NCBI GenBank assembly: GCA_027625915.1
Contig: JANTQA010000026.1
Span: 7,688,001 to 7,752,000, forward strand
Length of the DNA: 64,000 nucleotides
Source: Anaeramoeba flamelloides
Lineage: Eukaryota; Metamonada; Anaeramoebidae
Direction: 5' to 3'
The position numbers and the translations under genes were made by a program. Each line of letters opens with the position of its first letter. The first letter of the stretch is position 1. Below, piece by piece: positions 41,955 to 54,453 of this stretch. The notes beneath the pieces were generated by a model, which saw nothing but the letters and a program-made list of their open reading frames with translations, was not told the DNA's origin and did no database searches.

Positions 41955-42875
41955 TTTGTGGGCTAAAGGTACAAAAAATTTGAAAAAAGAGAGAAGAAAA
42001 AATATTACACAAAAAAATAAGAAAAAAAATTTATGAAATAAAGATCTTGTTTATTTATTAATATTTTTTTTTATATTTCAAAAATTTAAAAAGAATAGTA
42101 AATCAAAAAAAAGCATCCAAACGGGGGTATTATATCGATTTTTAGTTGTTTCTAATCATCTATTTATCAATTTTGGAATATTTATCTCAAGTTTTTTATT
42201 TCTAATTTTTCAAATTTCAATCAAATCCAATATTTTTACCAATTTTCAAAAATCTCTTACTGTTCTTTGGAATACTTCAAAGTTAATTTTATACCCTTAA
42301 TTTTTCTTTCTCAAATCAGGAATATTATTTTTTGTCTATTTTGTAATAGGTAAATGGTAAAAACAAGCAAAATTATTTTCTTTTGACTTTTATTTCTTTT
42401 GAAAGGAAATAAATGGGAATTTTGATGTCTTAATTCTAAAAGAGTGGAAAGTTTAGTGGGTTACCTCGGGTAACTTTAGGTTTTAAATGTTGATTTGTAA
42501 GGAGAAAAATGAAAAAAGGATTGAAAAGACGAAATTTTTCGTTTTTCTTTTCAAAAGATTACATTTTTACAAAATAATTCCATGACTTTTGGTAATATTG
42601 AAATTTGGAATTTAGTCCATTGTGTGTTTTTGATCAAATAGATTTACTATTGAAGAATTTAAAAAACACAAAAAAGTTATTTTCTATTTGCTAATCTTAG
42701 TTGTCAAAAATTAAGACAATTTGAGATAAGGAAAAATTGTTTTGAGATCTCTTCTTTTAGACTTTTTTTCAAATGAACAAAAAACTGAAAGTGTCCAAAT
42801 AGAAGTTTCAGACTTTTTCTTTTTTTTTAAATTGATCTAAAAAATCGGAAAATAAGGGGATTCTGTAAGAAAACA
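41955..42875. other. Divergent intergenic region between the bZIP and the small + strand gene
   Basis: 920 bp without recognised elements. It should hold the bZIP promoter on the left. GGGTTACCTCGGGTAACTTTAGG at about 42459 (on the + strand) contains the inverted pair GGTTACC/GGTAAC, a possible binding site. Confidence 0.3.
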
Positions 42876-43137
42876 ATGAGTAATTTTACCGAAACTGAAC
42901 CCAAACTTTCTTTTGAGGTTTTCAAAAATATTGCTTGTTATTCAGAAAAATGATCATAAAACGATGAAGAGTTTTGAAAATTTTTGGGAAATAAGGCAGA
43001 CAAAAATACTACAAACCATTTTGACGAGAAGACGTTTTATTCAAAACCTTTTCAATAGTGGATTTCCATTTGACTTAGAATTGAATCATAATTGGGAATT
43101 TGAAAGGAAAAAATCCAAAAATGAAAAAGAAAATTGA
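42876..43137 (+). CDS. Candidate small two-exon gene, 77 residues
   Basis: ATG at 42876 opens 14 codons (MSNFTETEPKLSFE), followed by GTTTTC...TTATTCAG, a candidate 28 bp intron (42918-42945). The second exon has 63 codons and ends at TGA: KNDHKTMKSFENFWEIRQ, ILTRRRFIQNLFNSGFPF, DLELNHNWEFERKKSK. The sequence is complex, lacks the A/T bias of the surroundings and looks like a compact helical protein with a basic tail. I do not recognise a family. Without splicing, the first frame stops soon after and translation could start at the ATG at 42964 (58 residues). A 28 bp intron is shorter than any other in this window (123 bp or more), which is the main doubt. Confidence 0.5.
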
Positions 43138-45631
43138 TTTTTCGCACTGTTTAGTTTGATTCTTTAATATGTCCTTAATAAAATTAAGCACTATTTTTTT
43201 CTGATTAATATTTTTCGAAATTAAGGAAATAACTTAATTCAATTAAACACTATGATAATTTTTTTTAGAATAAAAAACACTCTCAACCTTTGAATATCGA
43301 AAATATTTTTTGGAATTAGTGGGCACTTTTTTATTTTTTTTTGAAAAATTGGGATTGAGAAAAGTTTGAAATCAAAGAATAAGTTAATATAGTAAATTAG
43401 AATACTTTTCCAGAAAGTTTATCCTTTTAGTTTAACTTTTTTTTTATTTTACCATTTAAAACTAAAAAAAACATTTGAGGACCAAATTAGTGCCTTTTGT
43501 GAAAAGAAAATTCCCCATAATTTAGAATTTGTTTTTTGTAAATGAGTTTAAACAAGAAAGTGTATCTAAAAATATACATAATTTCAAGTTTGAATTCAAT
43601 GTTTTTGGCAAAAAATGTTATCAAGAAAAAGTTGAATTGAAACTTTATTTATTTTTATTTTATCATTTTGTTGTTTTAATTGTATAAATGAAAAGTATTT
43701 GATCAGTTTTTCATTTTTAGTGTTTTTTGGGTCGTAGGGACATATACACTTTTATGACCAATTTTAAAGTGTTTTGAGAATATGATTAGTTTTTTTTATC
43801 TCATAATATAATCCTCTCAGCAAGATTTGATAATGAAATTTAGTGAGAAGAAATATTTTTGTGATTATTATTTTTTTTTCTTTTCAAAGTAAAAATAAAC
43901 CATTTTGGAAAAGTAAAATAAATTAAACAAGAAGGTAGTTTTCAATATAAAGTTAATTCTGTTACCTTTTGATTGATACCCCCCCCCCCTTTTTTTTTTT
44001 TTTTTTTTTTGAGAGCCAAATCAAGTATATTCTCAAGAACAAAAGGAAATCAAAAATAACAAGAATAATTTGTCCATACACAAAGTTAATAATTATACAA
44101 TTAGTCAATTTTTATGTATTTTGTCTTTTATTTTATTTAAAAGAATTTTTTTTGAAAGGGATATGACCCGAATAGGAATTTTTGATACTGTTGAGAGTTC
44201 TGTCCAGATTAACTCATAAAACTATTTGTCACAAGTATAATTTAATTATGATCCGTGAGTTTTGAGTTGATCCAATCCATTAAAATTTATCAATTAGTAA
44301 ATAGTCTTTTAAAAATCTAATAACCTTTAATTTTTTTATTATAGATGATTTCAAACATTAGTTAAAAGTTAATGAGAGAAAAGGAAATAGTAAAAACTTT
44401 ACCCCCCCCTCTCTCTCTCTCTCTTTTTTTGATATTTTCGGATAAATTATTAATAAAATACATAAAAATATTTTGGAAATAAAATAAGGTCATTATCATT
44501 GGAAATTTGATTAAAAATAATTTCTAATTGTAAACAAAAATTTTAATGTGTTGTAGACTATAGTGTTTTAGATAAGCTAGTTTTTTTTTTTTTTTTATGA
44601 ATTGGAAAAAAAATAATGGAATTTATGATTTGTCACCTTTGGTTTTCTTTCTAAAGCTTAAAAAGGAAATATCCCAACCCAGTAAGGATATATATATTTA
44701 TATATCTTGAACATATATTTTAAAATACCCCTATCTCAAATTAAAATAAAAAAAAAAGTGAAATAAATGATTTTACAAAGCGAAAATTATACACAAATTC
44801 CCTATATTGCCAACAAGATATGATTAATTTTATTACTACCCTTTCAATGATAATAAGTTCGATTGCCCATGAACCCCACCCTTAAATGTTTCAATAATTA
44901 TTATTTTTTTAATAAATTATTTTATAATAAAAACCAATTTATTTAAATCTAAAAGTCAAATGAATTATCAAATAATCTAATAATTATTGGAAATAATTTC
45001 CTTTTTTTTTTTTGAATCCATTCTTTTATAACTGGGAATTATTCATTTTTGCAAAAAAAAAAAAAATAAATAAAAGACAAGTAAGAAATGGATATTCTAA
45101 TTAATCTTCATGTCACGATATTTAAAATTCAAACAGCAATACTATTTTTAGTTTCTGGAAATGTTATATCTTTAATATATTCAAAATTATTCCCAACTCA
45201 AGAATATTTAATTTTTTTACTAAAATTTATAAAACAGAATATAAAAAAAAAATATATAATTCATTAAAATGTATAATAAGGCAAGTAAAAAAATAAAAAA
45301 TGTGGAAACGGATATGATCCTTTTGTGATTAAAAATCAATAAAAACAACAACATTAAATTTTTTTTAAAAGAAATAAAGTTGGTAATGTCTTAAAGTTTT
45401 CAAAATTTGACAAATAATTAGGAAAAAACAAAGATTTTGCCCACCTATTTTAAATTTAAAATTTTGACAAATATCCCCTTTTTTAATTAAATAAATAAGA
45501 ATAAAATAGATAAATTTTATAAATCAAAATAAGATTAAAGAAAAAAAGTATTCAAATTTTTTTGATTTTACTATTTATTTTGTTATTTCTATTGATTGTT
45601 ACTAATAAAAATAAGAAATAAAAAAATGATC
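43138..45631. other. Intergenic AT-rich region
   Basis: No gene recognised. Contains a C9/T run at 43980, a CCCCCCCC(CT)n tract at 44401-44424 and a T17 run at about 44580. Confidence 0.45.
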
Positions 45632-45830
45632 TACAGCCAGTTTCACTTTTAAGGCACAAACTTCCAACGAAATTGAAAGCACAAAAAAATCTCAAATTTA
45701 GGCACAAAATTTCGAATTTTTTTTTACAATTTATTTTTACTAGAATTTTAATTTTGTGCTTTAATTTGAGATTTTTTTTGTGACTTAAATTTCGTTGAAA
45801 GTTTGTGCCTTAAAAGTGAAACTGACCTTA
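45632..45830. repeat. Family M MITE, copy M4
   Basis: TA-flanked palindrome: CAGCCAGTTTCACTTTTAAG on the left and mirror CTTAAAAGTGAAACTG on the right. Confidence 0.8.
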
Positions 45831-46630
45831 TTGATTTTCCCCAAATTTAAAAAAATAGCCAAAAATCTTTAAAATTGCTCAATTCATTTGAATTATGTAA
45901 AAAGATATAAATCTTATGGAATAATTTAGTACCCCCAAAATTATTTTGGATAATTATTGAATTTGAAAAAATTTAACTTTAAAATGAAAAATTATCCAAA
46001 ATTTACAACTATTATTTTATTTCAAAAATTATGACCTTTTACAAATTAATTAAAAAAATATACATGTATAGAAAAAACAAACCGAATGCGGCACATTTAT
46101 AAATTAGAAAATTTGTAAAAATATGATACTTGTATTAAATATAATTGAAGAATAATACTTTTTTTTTTTTTCACATTATGAAAAATGAACATCTTATTAT
46201 AATCAAATGGAATAATAATTCTCAAAAATTTAAGACATAAATCAGATTTAAAAAAGTTATTCAGGTAAAAATTGTTTGTAAAATCTTTAATACGACAAAG
46301 AAAAATAATAAAAATTCTCTTTTTGGTATAGATTTTTCATCAAAGATTTAAAGGTTCGAAAACTAAGATAATAAAGATCAATTAATAATTAAAACTTGAC
46401 AATAAAAAATACCCAAAATTATCAAAAAAAAATATAAATTCGGATATCTTATACCACATTAATAAACACTTGTGTCTATATTTCATTAATACAAAATAAT
46501 TGGGAGAAATCTTGTATTGTACTCCTAATCTTTTAAATAAAAAAAAAAAAAAAAAAAAAAGTGGAATACTAATTTTTAATCAAATACTGTCTCATTTTTA
46601 TTTATTATTGATGATTTTTTCTCAGGATAC

Positions 46631-46652
46631 CCACACACACACACACACACAC
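46631..46652. repeat. CA dinucleotide microsatellite
   Basis: About ten CA units. Confidence 0.9.
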
Positions 46653-46784
46653 CATTTAAATGAATTGAATGTAAAAACGGGTGTCATATACTATCCTAAA
46701 GTATTTAAAACTAATGTGGTTTATTTTTTTCTTCTAAAAATCCATTGATTTCCAAGATAAACCGTCTACTGAATAAAAATTATC

Positions 46785-47390
46785 ATGTTTTTCCAAAATT
46801 CATAAGAATTGAGTAAAATTTATCGATTTTCTGAATACGACAAAAACTTGAAATAAGATAACTTGATTTTTTTGTTTAATCAAATTTTTGTTTGGAACAA
46901 TTACCTATTTTCTTTTTATTTCTTTAATCAATAATAATAATAATAATGATGATGAAACTATTCAAGATTTCTGTTTTATTTGTGAAGTCTTCTAGGTTTT
47001 TTTTTTGTTTTTTAAAATAAACTGAAAATTTATTAAAATTTTCTGTTTATTTCGAAAAGTAAAAAAAAAAACCTAATGAAAATCAATATTTTTTCGAAAT
47101 AAAATAGAAAACCTCAAAAAAACCTAGAACACTTCACAAATAAATAGAAAACTCAAAAAAAAACCTAACGAAAATATATTGATTTTTCAAATAAACAGAA
47201 AACCGAATAAAAGATAACTTGTATTTTCATGAATTCAAACTGATTGATTGGAATCTTTGATTTTACAAAATTCTTTTAAATTCAGTAAAATCCAAAAATA
47301 GTAGATTTTTTTTTAAAATCAAAAAAATTGAGGGAAAATCAGAGATCTCACTCAATACTTTCAAATCCTCGACAAGTTAACAGTAATAGA
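46785..47390. repeat. Cluster of hairpin modules
   Basis: Half an H3 at 46785-46830. H2 at 46990-47075 (AAAATTTATTAAAATTTTCT core), followed by H4-like AACCTAGAACACTTCAC at about 47119 and AACCTAACGAAAATATATTG. Degraded H3 sequence at 47225-47390. Confidence 0.65.
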
Positions 47391-47889
47391 CAAAATTTTT
47401 CATTTGACCAAGCAAATGGTTTTATTATTTATTAATTTACTTATTTTTCTTCTTCTCTCTCTCTCTTTTTTTTTTTCGATAAAATTTAGATAATCACTCC
47501 TTTCACTCAATAATTAAAAAAATCAAATTTTCAAAATGTTAAAATGTTTTTTTTTAATAAAATAATTTTCAAAAATTAGAAGGTGATTACCTGTTAATAA
47601 AATTAAAACTCTTTAACAAATTACATTATGTTGATATTCGTTTTTTTTTGGAAAAATAAACAACACATTCATATAATTTTTTTGAATTATTTTATTATTA
47701 ATTCACCTTGTAATTCAATTTTCTCTAAAAAAAAAAAAAAAAGAATTTGCTTTTTTTTTAAACTTTGATTAATTAACAAATAATTTAAACATCGAAAATT
47801 AATAGATAATAAAAGAATGTTTTTTATTGTTTTTTTAATTCTAGAAAAATCTTTCGATCCCAAATTAAAAAAAAAAAATAAAAAAAAAA

Positions 47890-48050
47890 TCAGGGCTTGG
47901 ATGCGGAAGAGAAAGAGATCTTCAATAATGTTTTATGTGAAATGATGATTTGAAGAAAATTTTCCTTTTTTTAAGGTGTGATCAAAACATTGGAATTTCA
48001 GCATTCCCCTAAACCGTGTTTTATCCCTAAAATGCATCGTTAAGTTGAAT
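47890..48050. other. Higher-G+C island, possible coding fragment or non-coding RNA
   Basis: On the + strand CAG at 47893 is followed by an open stretch reading LDAEEKEIFNN, and after another CAG (48002) by HSPKPCFIPKMHR then TAA. On the minus strand a 35-codon frame starts MHFRDKTRFRGMLKF. Either may be coding; no homologue is recognised. The motif TTTTATTCTTAGAGT recurs at 48190 and 48393. Confidence 0.25.
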
Positions 48051-48557
48051 TTGAATAGAAAGAAACTTGATTAATGTTGTTTGCATTTTGTTTGGGAAAA
48101 ATTTTTCAATTACACTTCTTTCTTTTTTTTTTTTTTCTATGAATTCAAGAATTATATTAAAAATGGTTATCCCTTTTTGATTTTCTTTTTTATTCTTAGA
48201 GTAGTCCCCTTTTAATGCGTGTATTGAAATATTTTGGTTTAGTTGTCAATTCAAATATGAAAGGAATATTGAAGAAATGAAAAACTGTAATAAGACTAAA
48301 TTTTGATCCTGTTGAAAGCTCAATTTCCATTATTAAATTGTTGCAAGAGAATAAATTGAAATTGGTAATTTCATTTTTGTTGGGTAAGATCCTTTTTATT
48401 CTTAGAGTGGCCCTTTTGTTGTTTAACTCTATATATTTGAGAAGAGTTCAACTGACAAATTAAGGGAATCTTTAAATTAGTCAACAAAAGAAAACGAGAC
48501 GAGAATTCGATCCAATTATAATTTCAAAGACGAGTCTTGCAATAGAAGATATTAATT

Positions 48558-49391
48558 TTATTTTAAACAGCCAATTTCAATAACTATTGGAAACTGGTTT
48601 GACACTTCTATTTTGTTGTTCTGTTGTTGGGCAATTAGCCATAATTCTGGGATCGGTTTTTTAGATTTTGATTTCTTTGGATTTTTTTGTTCATTGTCAG
48701 CTTGAATGGGGCTATTAACCTCATTGTTTGAAAATAAAAAATCTGTGTTTGAGCTAATTGAATTCTGTAATTTGAAAGAATTATTTGATCTAGGTTTTGA
48801 CAATGCAATTCCAAGTGCAATTTGTTCTTTTTCAAGGATTGAAATATTTTTTTCTTGGGTGTGTTTTTTTTTTCTTTTTCTTTTTGTTGATCGGATTTTT
48901 GTGCTCAATTGTGGAACTGGTACACCAGATTTGTTAATCGAAGAAACTGTGCTTTCCCATGTAGGCTCAAAGCGATACGCAATTTTGCATTGATCAAGAT
49001 GAACCTTACGAGAAATTAAATCCAAGTTAAATAACTTCATTCCACAAATGTGGCAGATCGTGCTATCTACAGCCTGTTTCTCATCTTCGTCAAGGTCAAC
49101 AAAAGAATCAAATTGTTTACTAATTTTCTTTTCACCTCTCCATTTTGATAAACACTTTTCCATGTGATCCTGTCTGCGGATCGTGTTGTAATTCGTTAAA
49201 TTTTTATTACAAATGTTGCATTTCATGGCTTTGTCAAAAGTACTTGTTTTTGTTGTTTTGGAGAGTTTTTTTGTTGTGTTATCCAAACAACCATTCACAT
49301 GTTTGGTTCTTTCGCTGGTTGTTAAATATGAATAATTTTGGTTGCAAATCGGACAAATAAAAATGTTTAGTTCTTCGTTGTCATTATTCAT
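48558..49391 (-). CDS. Triple UBZ-type zinc-finger protein, SLX4-like fingers
   Basis: 277 residues. Three fingers share the exact spacing Cys-x2-Cys-x14-His-x3-Cys: Cys13/16-His31-Cys35, Cys58/61-His76-Cys80 and Cys113/116-His131-Cys135 (the first reads CPICNQNYSYLTTSERTKH). This spacing, with Arg before the final His helix, resembles the ubiquitin-binding UBZ fingers of SLX4-type DNA-repair scaffolds. After the fingers come a basic patch (RSTKRKRKKKH, nuclear localisation) and EKEQIALGIALSKP, which resembles a ubiquitin-interacting helix with Gly in place of the usual Ala. No SLX1-binding or BTB domain is present, so it may be a reduced SLX4 or another ubiquitin reader in DNA repair. No intron. 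The function is inferred from the fingers only. Confidence 0.75.
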   Translation of the reverse strand: MNNDNEELNIFICPICNQNYSYLTTSERTKHVNGCLDNTTKKLSKTTKTSTFDKAMKCNICNKNLTNYNTIRRQDHMEKCLSKWRGEKKISKQFDSFVDLDEDEKQAVDSTICHICGMKLFNLDLISRKVHLDQCKIAYRFEPTWESTVSSINKSGVPVPQLSTKIRSTKRKRKKKHTQEKNISILEKEQIALGIALSKPRSNNSFKLQNSISSNTDFLFSNNEVNSPIQADNEQKNPKKSKSKKPIPELWLIAQQQNNKIEVSNQFPIVIEIGCLK

Positions 49392-52337
49392 TGAATATTC
49401 AAAAAAGAGAAAATTATAAAAAATGAAAACAACTCTATTAAAAATTTATGGTTTATTTTTTAATCTATTTGGAATTAATTTTTTATATTGATAAAGAAAG
49501 AAAAATGGTTGTGTGAGTTTCTTCTATTTAAAGTTCTGATCTTTAAAGTATGAAATTTTTTATTAACCTTAAACTGTTATTCAGTAATTTTCAATTTTTA
49601 GTGTTTGTTCATTAGGTAATAATTCCTCTTATCTTGGAAATATTTCAAAACTAAATTATTATTTAAAGAGGTGTATTGTTATAATTGTTGTTGGGTTTGA
49701 GTTTTAGAGATCATTTTTATTGTCTCTCTTTGAAAATTTCGTTTCTTTTGATTTTAAAAGAGTTTCAAAATTTACAAATCAATTTAAAAAGTTTTTAATT
49801 GACAAATAAATTTAAAAATTGAAAAAGATTTAGTTAATTAAAATACTCAAAATGAATTCTACCTGACGAAATTGAATTAGTATATTAAAAAGAATTATTC
49901 CATACATCTAAGAATACTTATTATTGGATTTTTTTTGAGATAGTATGGTGGGATTATTTTTAGAATAAGCCCCCTTAATTTTATATTTTAAAGAACGAAT
50001 ATTCCTGTCATTTTTCTTCATATAATTCTAGTGGTATTTGGAATAAAAAAATCAAATATAAAATTTTATCAAAATTGGTTCCTTATTACAGAAATTCGCA
50101 AAAAAATATCGAGGTCGATCCAAAGAGTTTGAAAAAGATCTATGAAAAATTTAAATAATTAACCAAATGCATGTAGTCACAATATTCTCTCGATACTGCT
50201 GTTTGATAAATCATTTGAATCATGTAGACTGATTGAGAATGAAAGTAAAAAAGGATCTTTTTGTTATGAATTTTTTTATTTAACCTTATGTCAATTAATT
50301 ACTTTTTCAAGTTATTAAAGACAGAGAGCTATTTGAATAACAATCTGTCACTAATTTAAAACTCATCAAAAAAAAAAAAAAACTATTAAGGAATTATAGA
50401 CATTTTCTCACTATTTTTAAAATTTTTAATTCCGAGAGCCTTAGGGAAAAAAAATTTTTTAAAGTCACCAGAGATAATTTTACTTTTTAAATTAAAATAA
50501 AATTAGTTGTCTATTTTTTGAAAAGTATACAATAAAATCAGAGTCAAATCTGAAACTTTCCATTTTTTTTTTTTTTAATATTTTTTTATTAAATATTTGG
50601 TTGTTTTAAATCATTGGTTTTGATCAAATAATATTTTCAGTTGGATCTTAGAATTTACCCAAAGAGTAAAACTAAAAAAAAAAAAATACATGCGAGTAAG
50701 TGAATTTTAAAAAAATCTTTTCCTTTTTGAAGGCCAAACATAAAAGATGACCTTTTCCAAATCGACTTGTTGAAATCAAGAAAGAGAAAAAAACCGAAAA
50801 AAATTATATTTCCGTAATTTGTTTCACATTTATCTTTGAACTGTTTGCATGAATACAAACAATACATTTAAATAAAGTATTTCTTGAATTTCTTTGCTCA
50901 TTTCAATTTTTTATTTTTTTGACTTAATCCATGTTTTTATGATTGACTTTCAAAATTCATTTTTCAAATATTTCTATCAAATCAAGCCAAAACAAAGACT
51001 GGTGTTTCAAATATTACATAAAAGAGATTAAATTATCAAAATAAAATAAAACAAGTCAAAATTTTCAACGAAAGGAACTATAAAATATAGGTTAAAAATT
51101 AAAAGTATTATTCATTAATTTTTTGTGATTTTATAATTTGAAGGAAAATAAATTATATTAAAATCAAGTAAACACCTCAAATAAATCTTTATTTCTGTTT
51201 TTAATTTCAAATAATAACTTACTTTCTTTACCCAATACTTAATGAATTCGATAAATCAAATAAAAATTGGAATTAAAATTCATTTTCAAAAATTATTATG
51301 AAAGAAAAAGTAATTTTTTTCTCAAAAATTTTAGAAACAATATTTTTTCCATTAAGAATTAAAAATAAAACCAAATAAAGAAGAAACAATAATTTTAAAT
51401 ATTCCAGATAAGATCAGGTGTTATATAATTCTTTTTTTTTTTTTTGATATTAATTTTTTAATTATTTTGATTTCCATTTTTTAATTTTTCGAGATAGTTA
51501 TAATTGATTTTTTAATTTTAACCTATTAGGAAAATTTAACCCATGTTTAAAATATTTTTTATCATGAAAATCAATAAAATAAATAAATAAAGGTGGTGGT
51601 AACAACATATAAGAAATAAATTTTTTAGGAATATATTTTTTTAAAAGGATTATGTTGATATAGAAATATTAAATTCTAATTTTATGACAAAATAATTATG
51701 AAAACGTTTATTTGTTAAATTTTTCAAAGAAAATCATTTTATCCTCCAAAATTTATCTTTATTACAAAATTTCAAAAACAAAATAAAATAAAATTATTGA
51801 ACTATTGAGATTAATTCAAGATCTAATATCTGAAACAAATTTAGATCTGAACCAAATATTAATAGACTAATTCCTATATTTAAATAACGAGGTTTGAAAC
51901 AATAGCATTAGTTAATTTTTTCTAATTGGATAAAGGTTTTAATAATGGGTTATTTACATAGATGTGATCTGTCAAGGTATTATACTAGTACATATTCCAC
52001 ACGTATTTTTAGTTAAAACTAAGTTTATTTGGATCAATGAAACAATTTTAAATGATTCTCTTTTGAATAAACTTTAGGTACTTACAATTCGTAAAATGTG
52101 CTACCCCCTTAATAAATATTGTTTTAAAAAATAATAATTTATAAGACGTTCATCAAAAAAAGATTGAATTCACAAATAATGATAGTCCATGGTTTATTAT
52201 TATTTTGGGGTTACAAATCATCATTTTCATGTTTTTTTTTTTACTTCAACAAGACAATTTCTTTGGTTAAATAATCAAAAACAAAATTTTATTTTTATCA
52301 TTTTTTCTCTCTTTGCAAACTATTATTTTTATTTCTG
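49392..52337. other. Divergent intergenic region, no gene recognised
   Basis: Almost 3 kb between the zinc-finger gene and PSMA1. No repeats with clear ends, no RNA genes, only A/T-rich sequence. Promoters for both genes should lie at its edges. Confidence 0.45.
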
Positions 52338-53736
52338 ATGTTCCGAACACAATACGATTCCGATATTTCAATTTACAGGTTTGTTTAATTTTTATTTTAA
52401 GACGATCTATTATTTCCTTTCTTTTTGGACGATTTATTCTTAGAATTTTTTTTCTTATTTTTTAAAAAAAATAATGAAAATACTGTTTAATATCAAAAAA
52501 GTCCTGAAGGAAGACTTTATCAAATTGAGTATGCCATGCAAGCGGTTGCACAAGGATCAACTGCTTTAGGTTTAAAAAGTAAAACACATGCAGTTGTTGT
52601 TACACTCATGAGGAGCTCTGATGAATTAAGTTCCCACCAAAGAAAGATCTTTAAGGTTGATGGGCACATGGGAATAGCTATTTCGGGTTTGACTGCAGAC
52701 GCGCGTGTCTTGCTCAAGTTTATGAGAAACGAAACACTCCACCACAAATTTGTTTATGGATCGGACTTACCAACTGGCGAAGTTGTTTCTTCTCTTGCAA
52801 TGAGTAAATATTCTCTTTCTTCATTCTTTTTTCTTTTTTCTTTTTTCTTTTTTCTTTTTCTTTTTTCTTTTTCTTTTTTCTTTTTCTTTTTTTATTTTTC
52901 ATTTTTCATTTTTCTTTTTTTTAAAATGAAATACTATGGCTTATTGATCTTGATTTTTGTTTTTTTTCTTTTTTCTTCAATACAAAACAAAAAAAAAAAA
53001 AAAAACAAAACAAAACAAAACAAACAACCAAACAAAAAAACCTCAATTTTTTTTTTTTTTATTTATTTTTTTTGAATTTCAATTTAGAATCACAAAGAAA
53101 TACTCAAAGATGGGGAAGAAGGCCATATGGAGTGGGCCTTCTTGTAATTGGTTATGACGTTTGTTTTTCTTTTGATTTTTTTTTCTTGTTTTTTTTTTTA
53201 TTTTTTTCTTTAATTGTTTGACAACTTTTTTCCAATTTTTTACTTTCAAAAATTAAAAACAAAAATTCAAAACAAACAACCCAATAAAACCACCAACTAA
53301 TTAATGACTTGAAATAAACAAATGTGAAACTAAATAAATAAACAAACAAATACAGGGTGACAAAACACACTTATACCAAACCTCGCCAAGTGGAAATTGT
53401 TTTAGTTATTATGCACAAGCCATTGGGTCAAGATCACAAAGTGCAAGAACCTATTTAGAAAAAAACTTTAAGGAATTTCCAGAATTAGGATTGGAAGAAT
53501 TAGTTCTTCATGGTGTTAAGGCACTCAAAGAATCTTCCGGTAAAGAAACACTTACCAAGCTTAATGTAGGAATTGCTGTTGTTGGGAAAGAACAAAAATT
53601 TGAAATATTAAAGCCCAATAAAGTTCAAAATTATCTCGATCAAATCCTCCAAACTGAAGGTGAAATTGAAATAGAAAATGAAAACGAAAATGAAAAAGAT
53701 GAAACAGCAGAAACCTTAGAACTCAAACTTGATTAA
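52338..53736 (+). CDS. PSMA1: 20S proteasome subunit alpha type 1, four exons
   Basis: Exons 52338-52378, 52502-52803, 53088-53158 and 53356-53736 give 264 residues (human PSMA1 has 263). The subunit forms part of the alpha ring that gates the 20S proteasome. The N-terminus MFRTQYDSDISIY continues across intron 1 into SPEGRLYQIEYAMQAV, the alpha-type signature. Then come GLKSKTHAVVVTL, GLTADARVLLKFMR, NTQRWGRRPYGVGLLVIGYD and AIGSRSQSARTYLEKNF, all characteristic of alpha-1. The acidic Glu/Asn tail is usual. Donors are GTTTGT, GTAAAT and GTTTGT; acceptors AAG, TAG and CAG. Introns are 123, 284 and 197 bp, and intron 2 is largely TTTTTC repeats on the coding strand. No defects seen. Expected to be constitutively expressed. 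Confidence 0.95.
52813..52922 (+). repeat. TTTTTC microsatellite in PSMA1 intron 2
   Basis: Repeated CTTTTTT/CTTTTTC units follow the second exon directly and make an extended polypyrimidine tract. Confidence 0.8.
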
Positions 53737-53948
53737 AGAGAAAGAAAAAAAATAAAAAACAAAAATTTTTTTTCGTAAAATCTTTTTTTTTCCAAAATTT
53801 CTTTATTATTAATTTGTCTGAAAATTTTTTTCTTCTATCAAATTAGCTCATATTTTTTCATTAATATAAAAATAATAAAAATTCTAAATTAAAATCATAA
53901 ATACCCCTGAAAAGCTGAAACTATTATATAGCTTTTTTGATGTAATAG

Positions 53949-53983
<35 letters not shown>

Positions 53984-54453
53984 TTTCAATTTTTTTGTGT
54001 TTTTATCATCAATTAATTAATATTTCAAGAAAAAAACTGATCCTTAACATATTTTGAATAAATCAAACTCAAACAAGAAGATAAGATTAATTTTGTTTTG
54101 TAAAATCAATAATAGCTCTTTCTGTTCCTTTCCAAAAAAGTTTTTTATTTTCCAAATGGTGATATTTGATAATCAAATAATTGGTTTTTGTAGACTTAAA
54201 ATCAAAATGAAGGTTGAAAAAAAAAAAAAAATGAAAATCTTCAAAATGTAAATATTTATTTAATTTTTGTAATAATTTTTTATTGACTTTTTTTTTAATG
54301 ATTTAAAAAAAAAATTTACAAAAAAGAAAATTTTGTTTAGATCCCATTATTAAGTGATGAAAATTCAAATAAAAAAAAATAATTTTTAATAAGAAATTAT
54401 CTAGAGCCTTGATAAATACAAAAAAAATTTATTTCATATATTATTTTTTTTTT
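53737..54453. other. Intergenic AT-rich region
   Basis: 3' flank of PSMA1 with a 31-base T run at about 53951. No gene recognised. Confidence 0.45.

Noticed and set aside
44835-44870. AAGTTCGATTGCCC, resembling a tRNA T-arm
   Set aside because: No matching acceptor stem, anticodon arm or D arm nearby.
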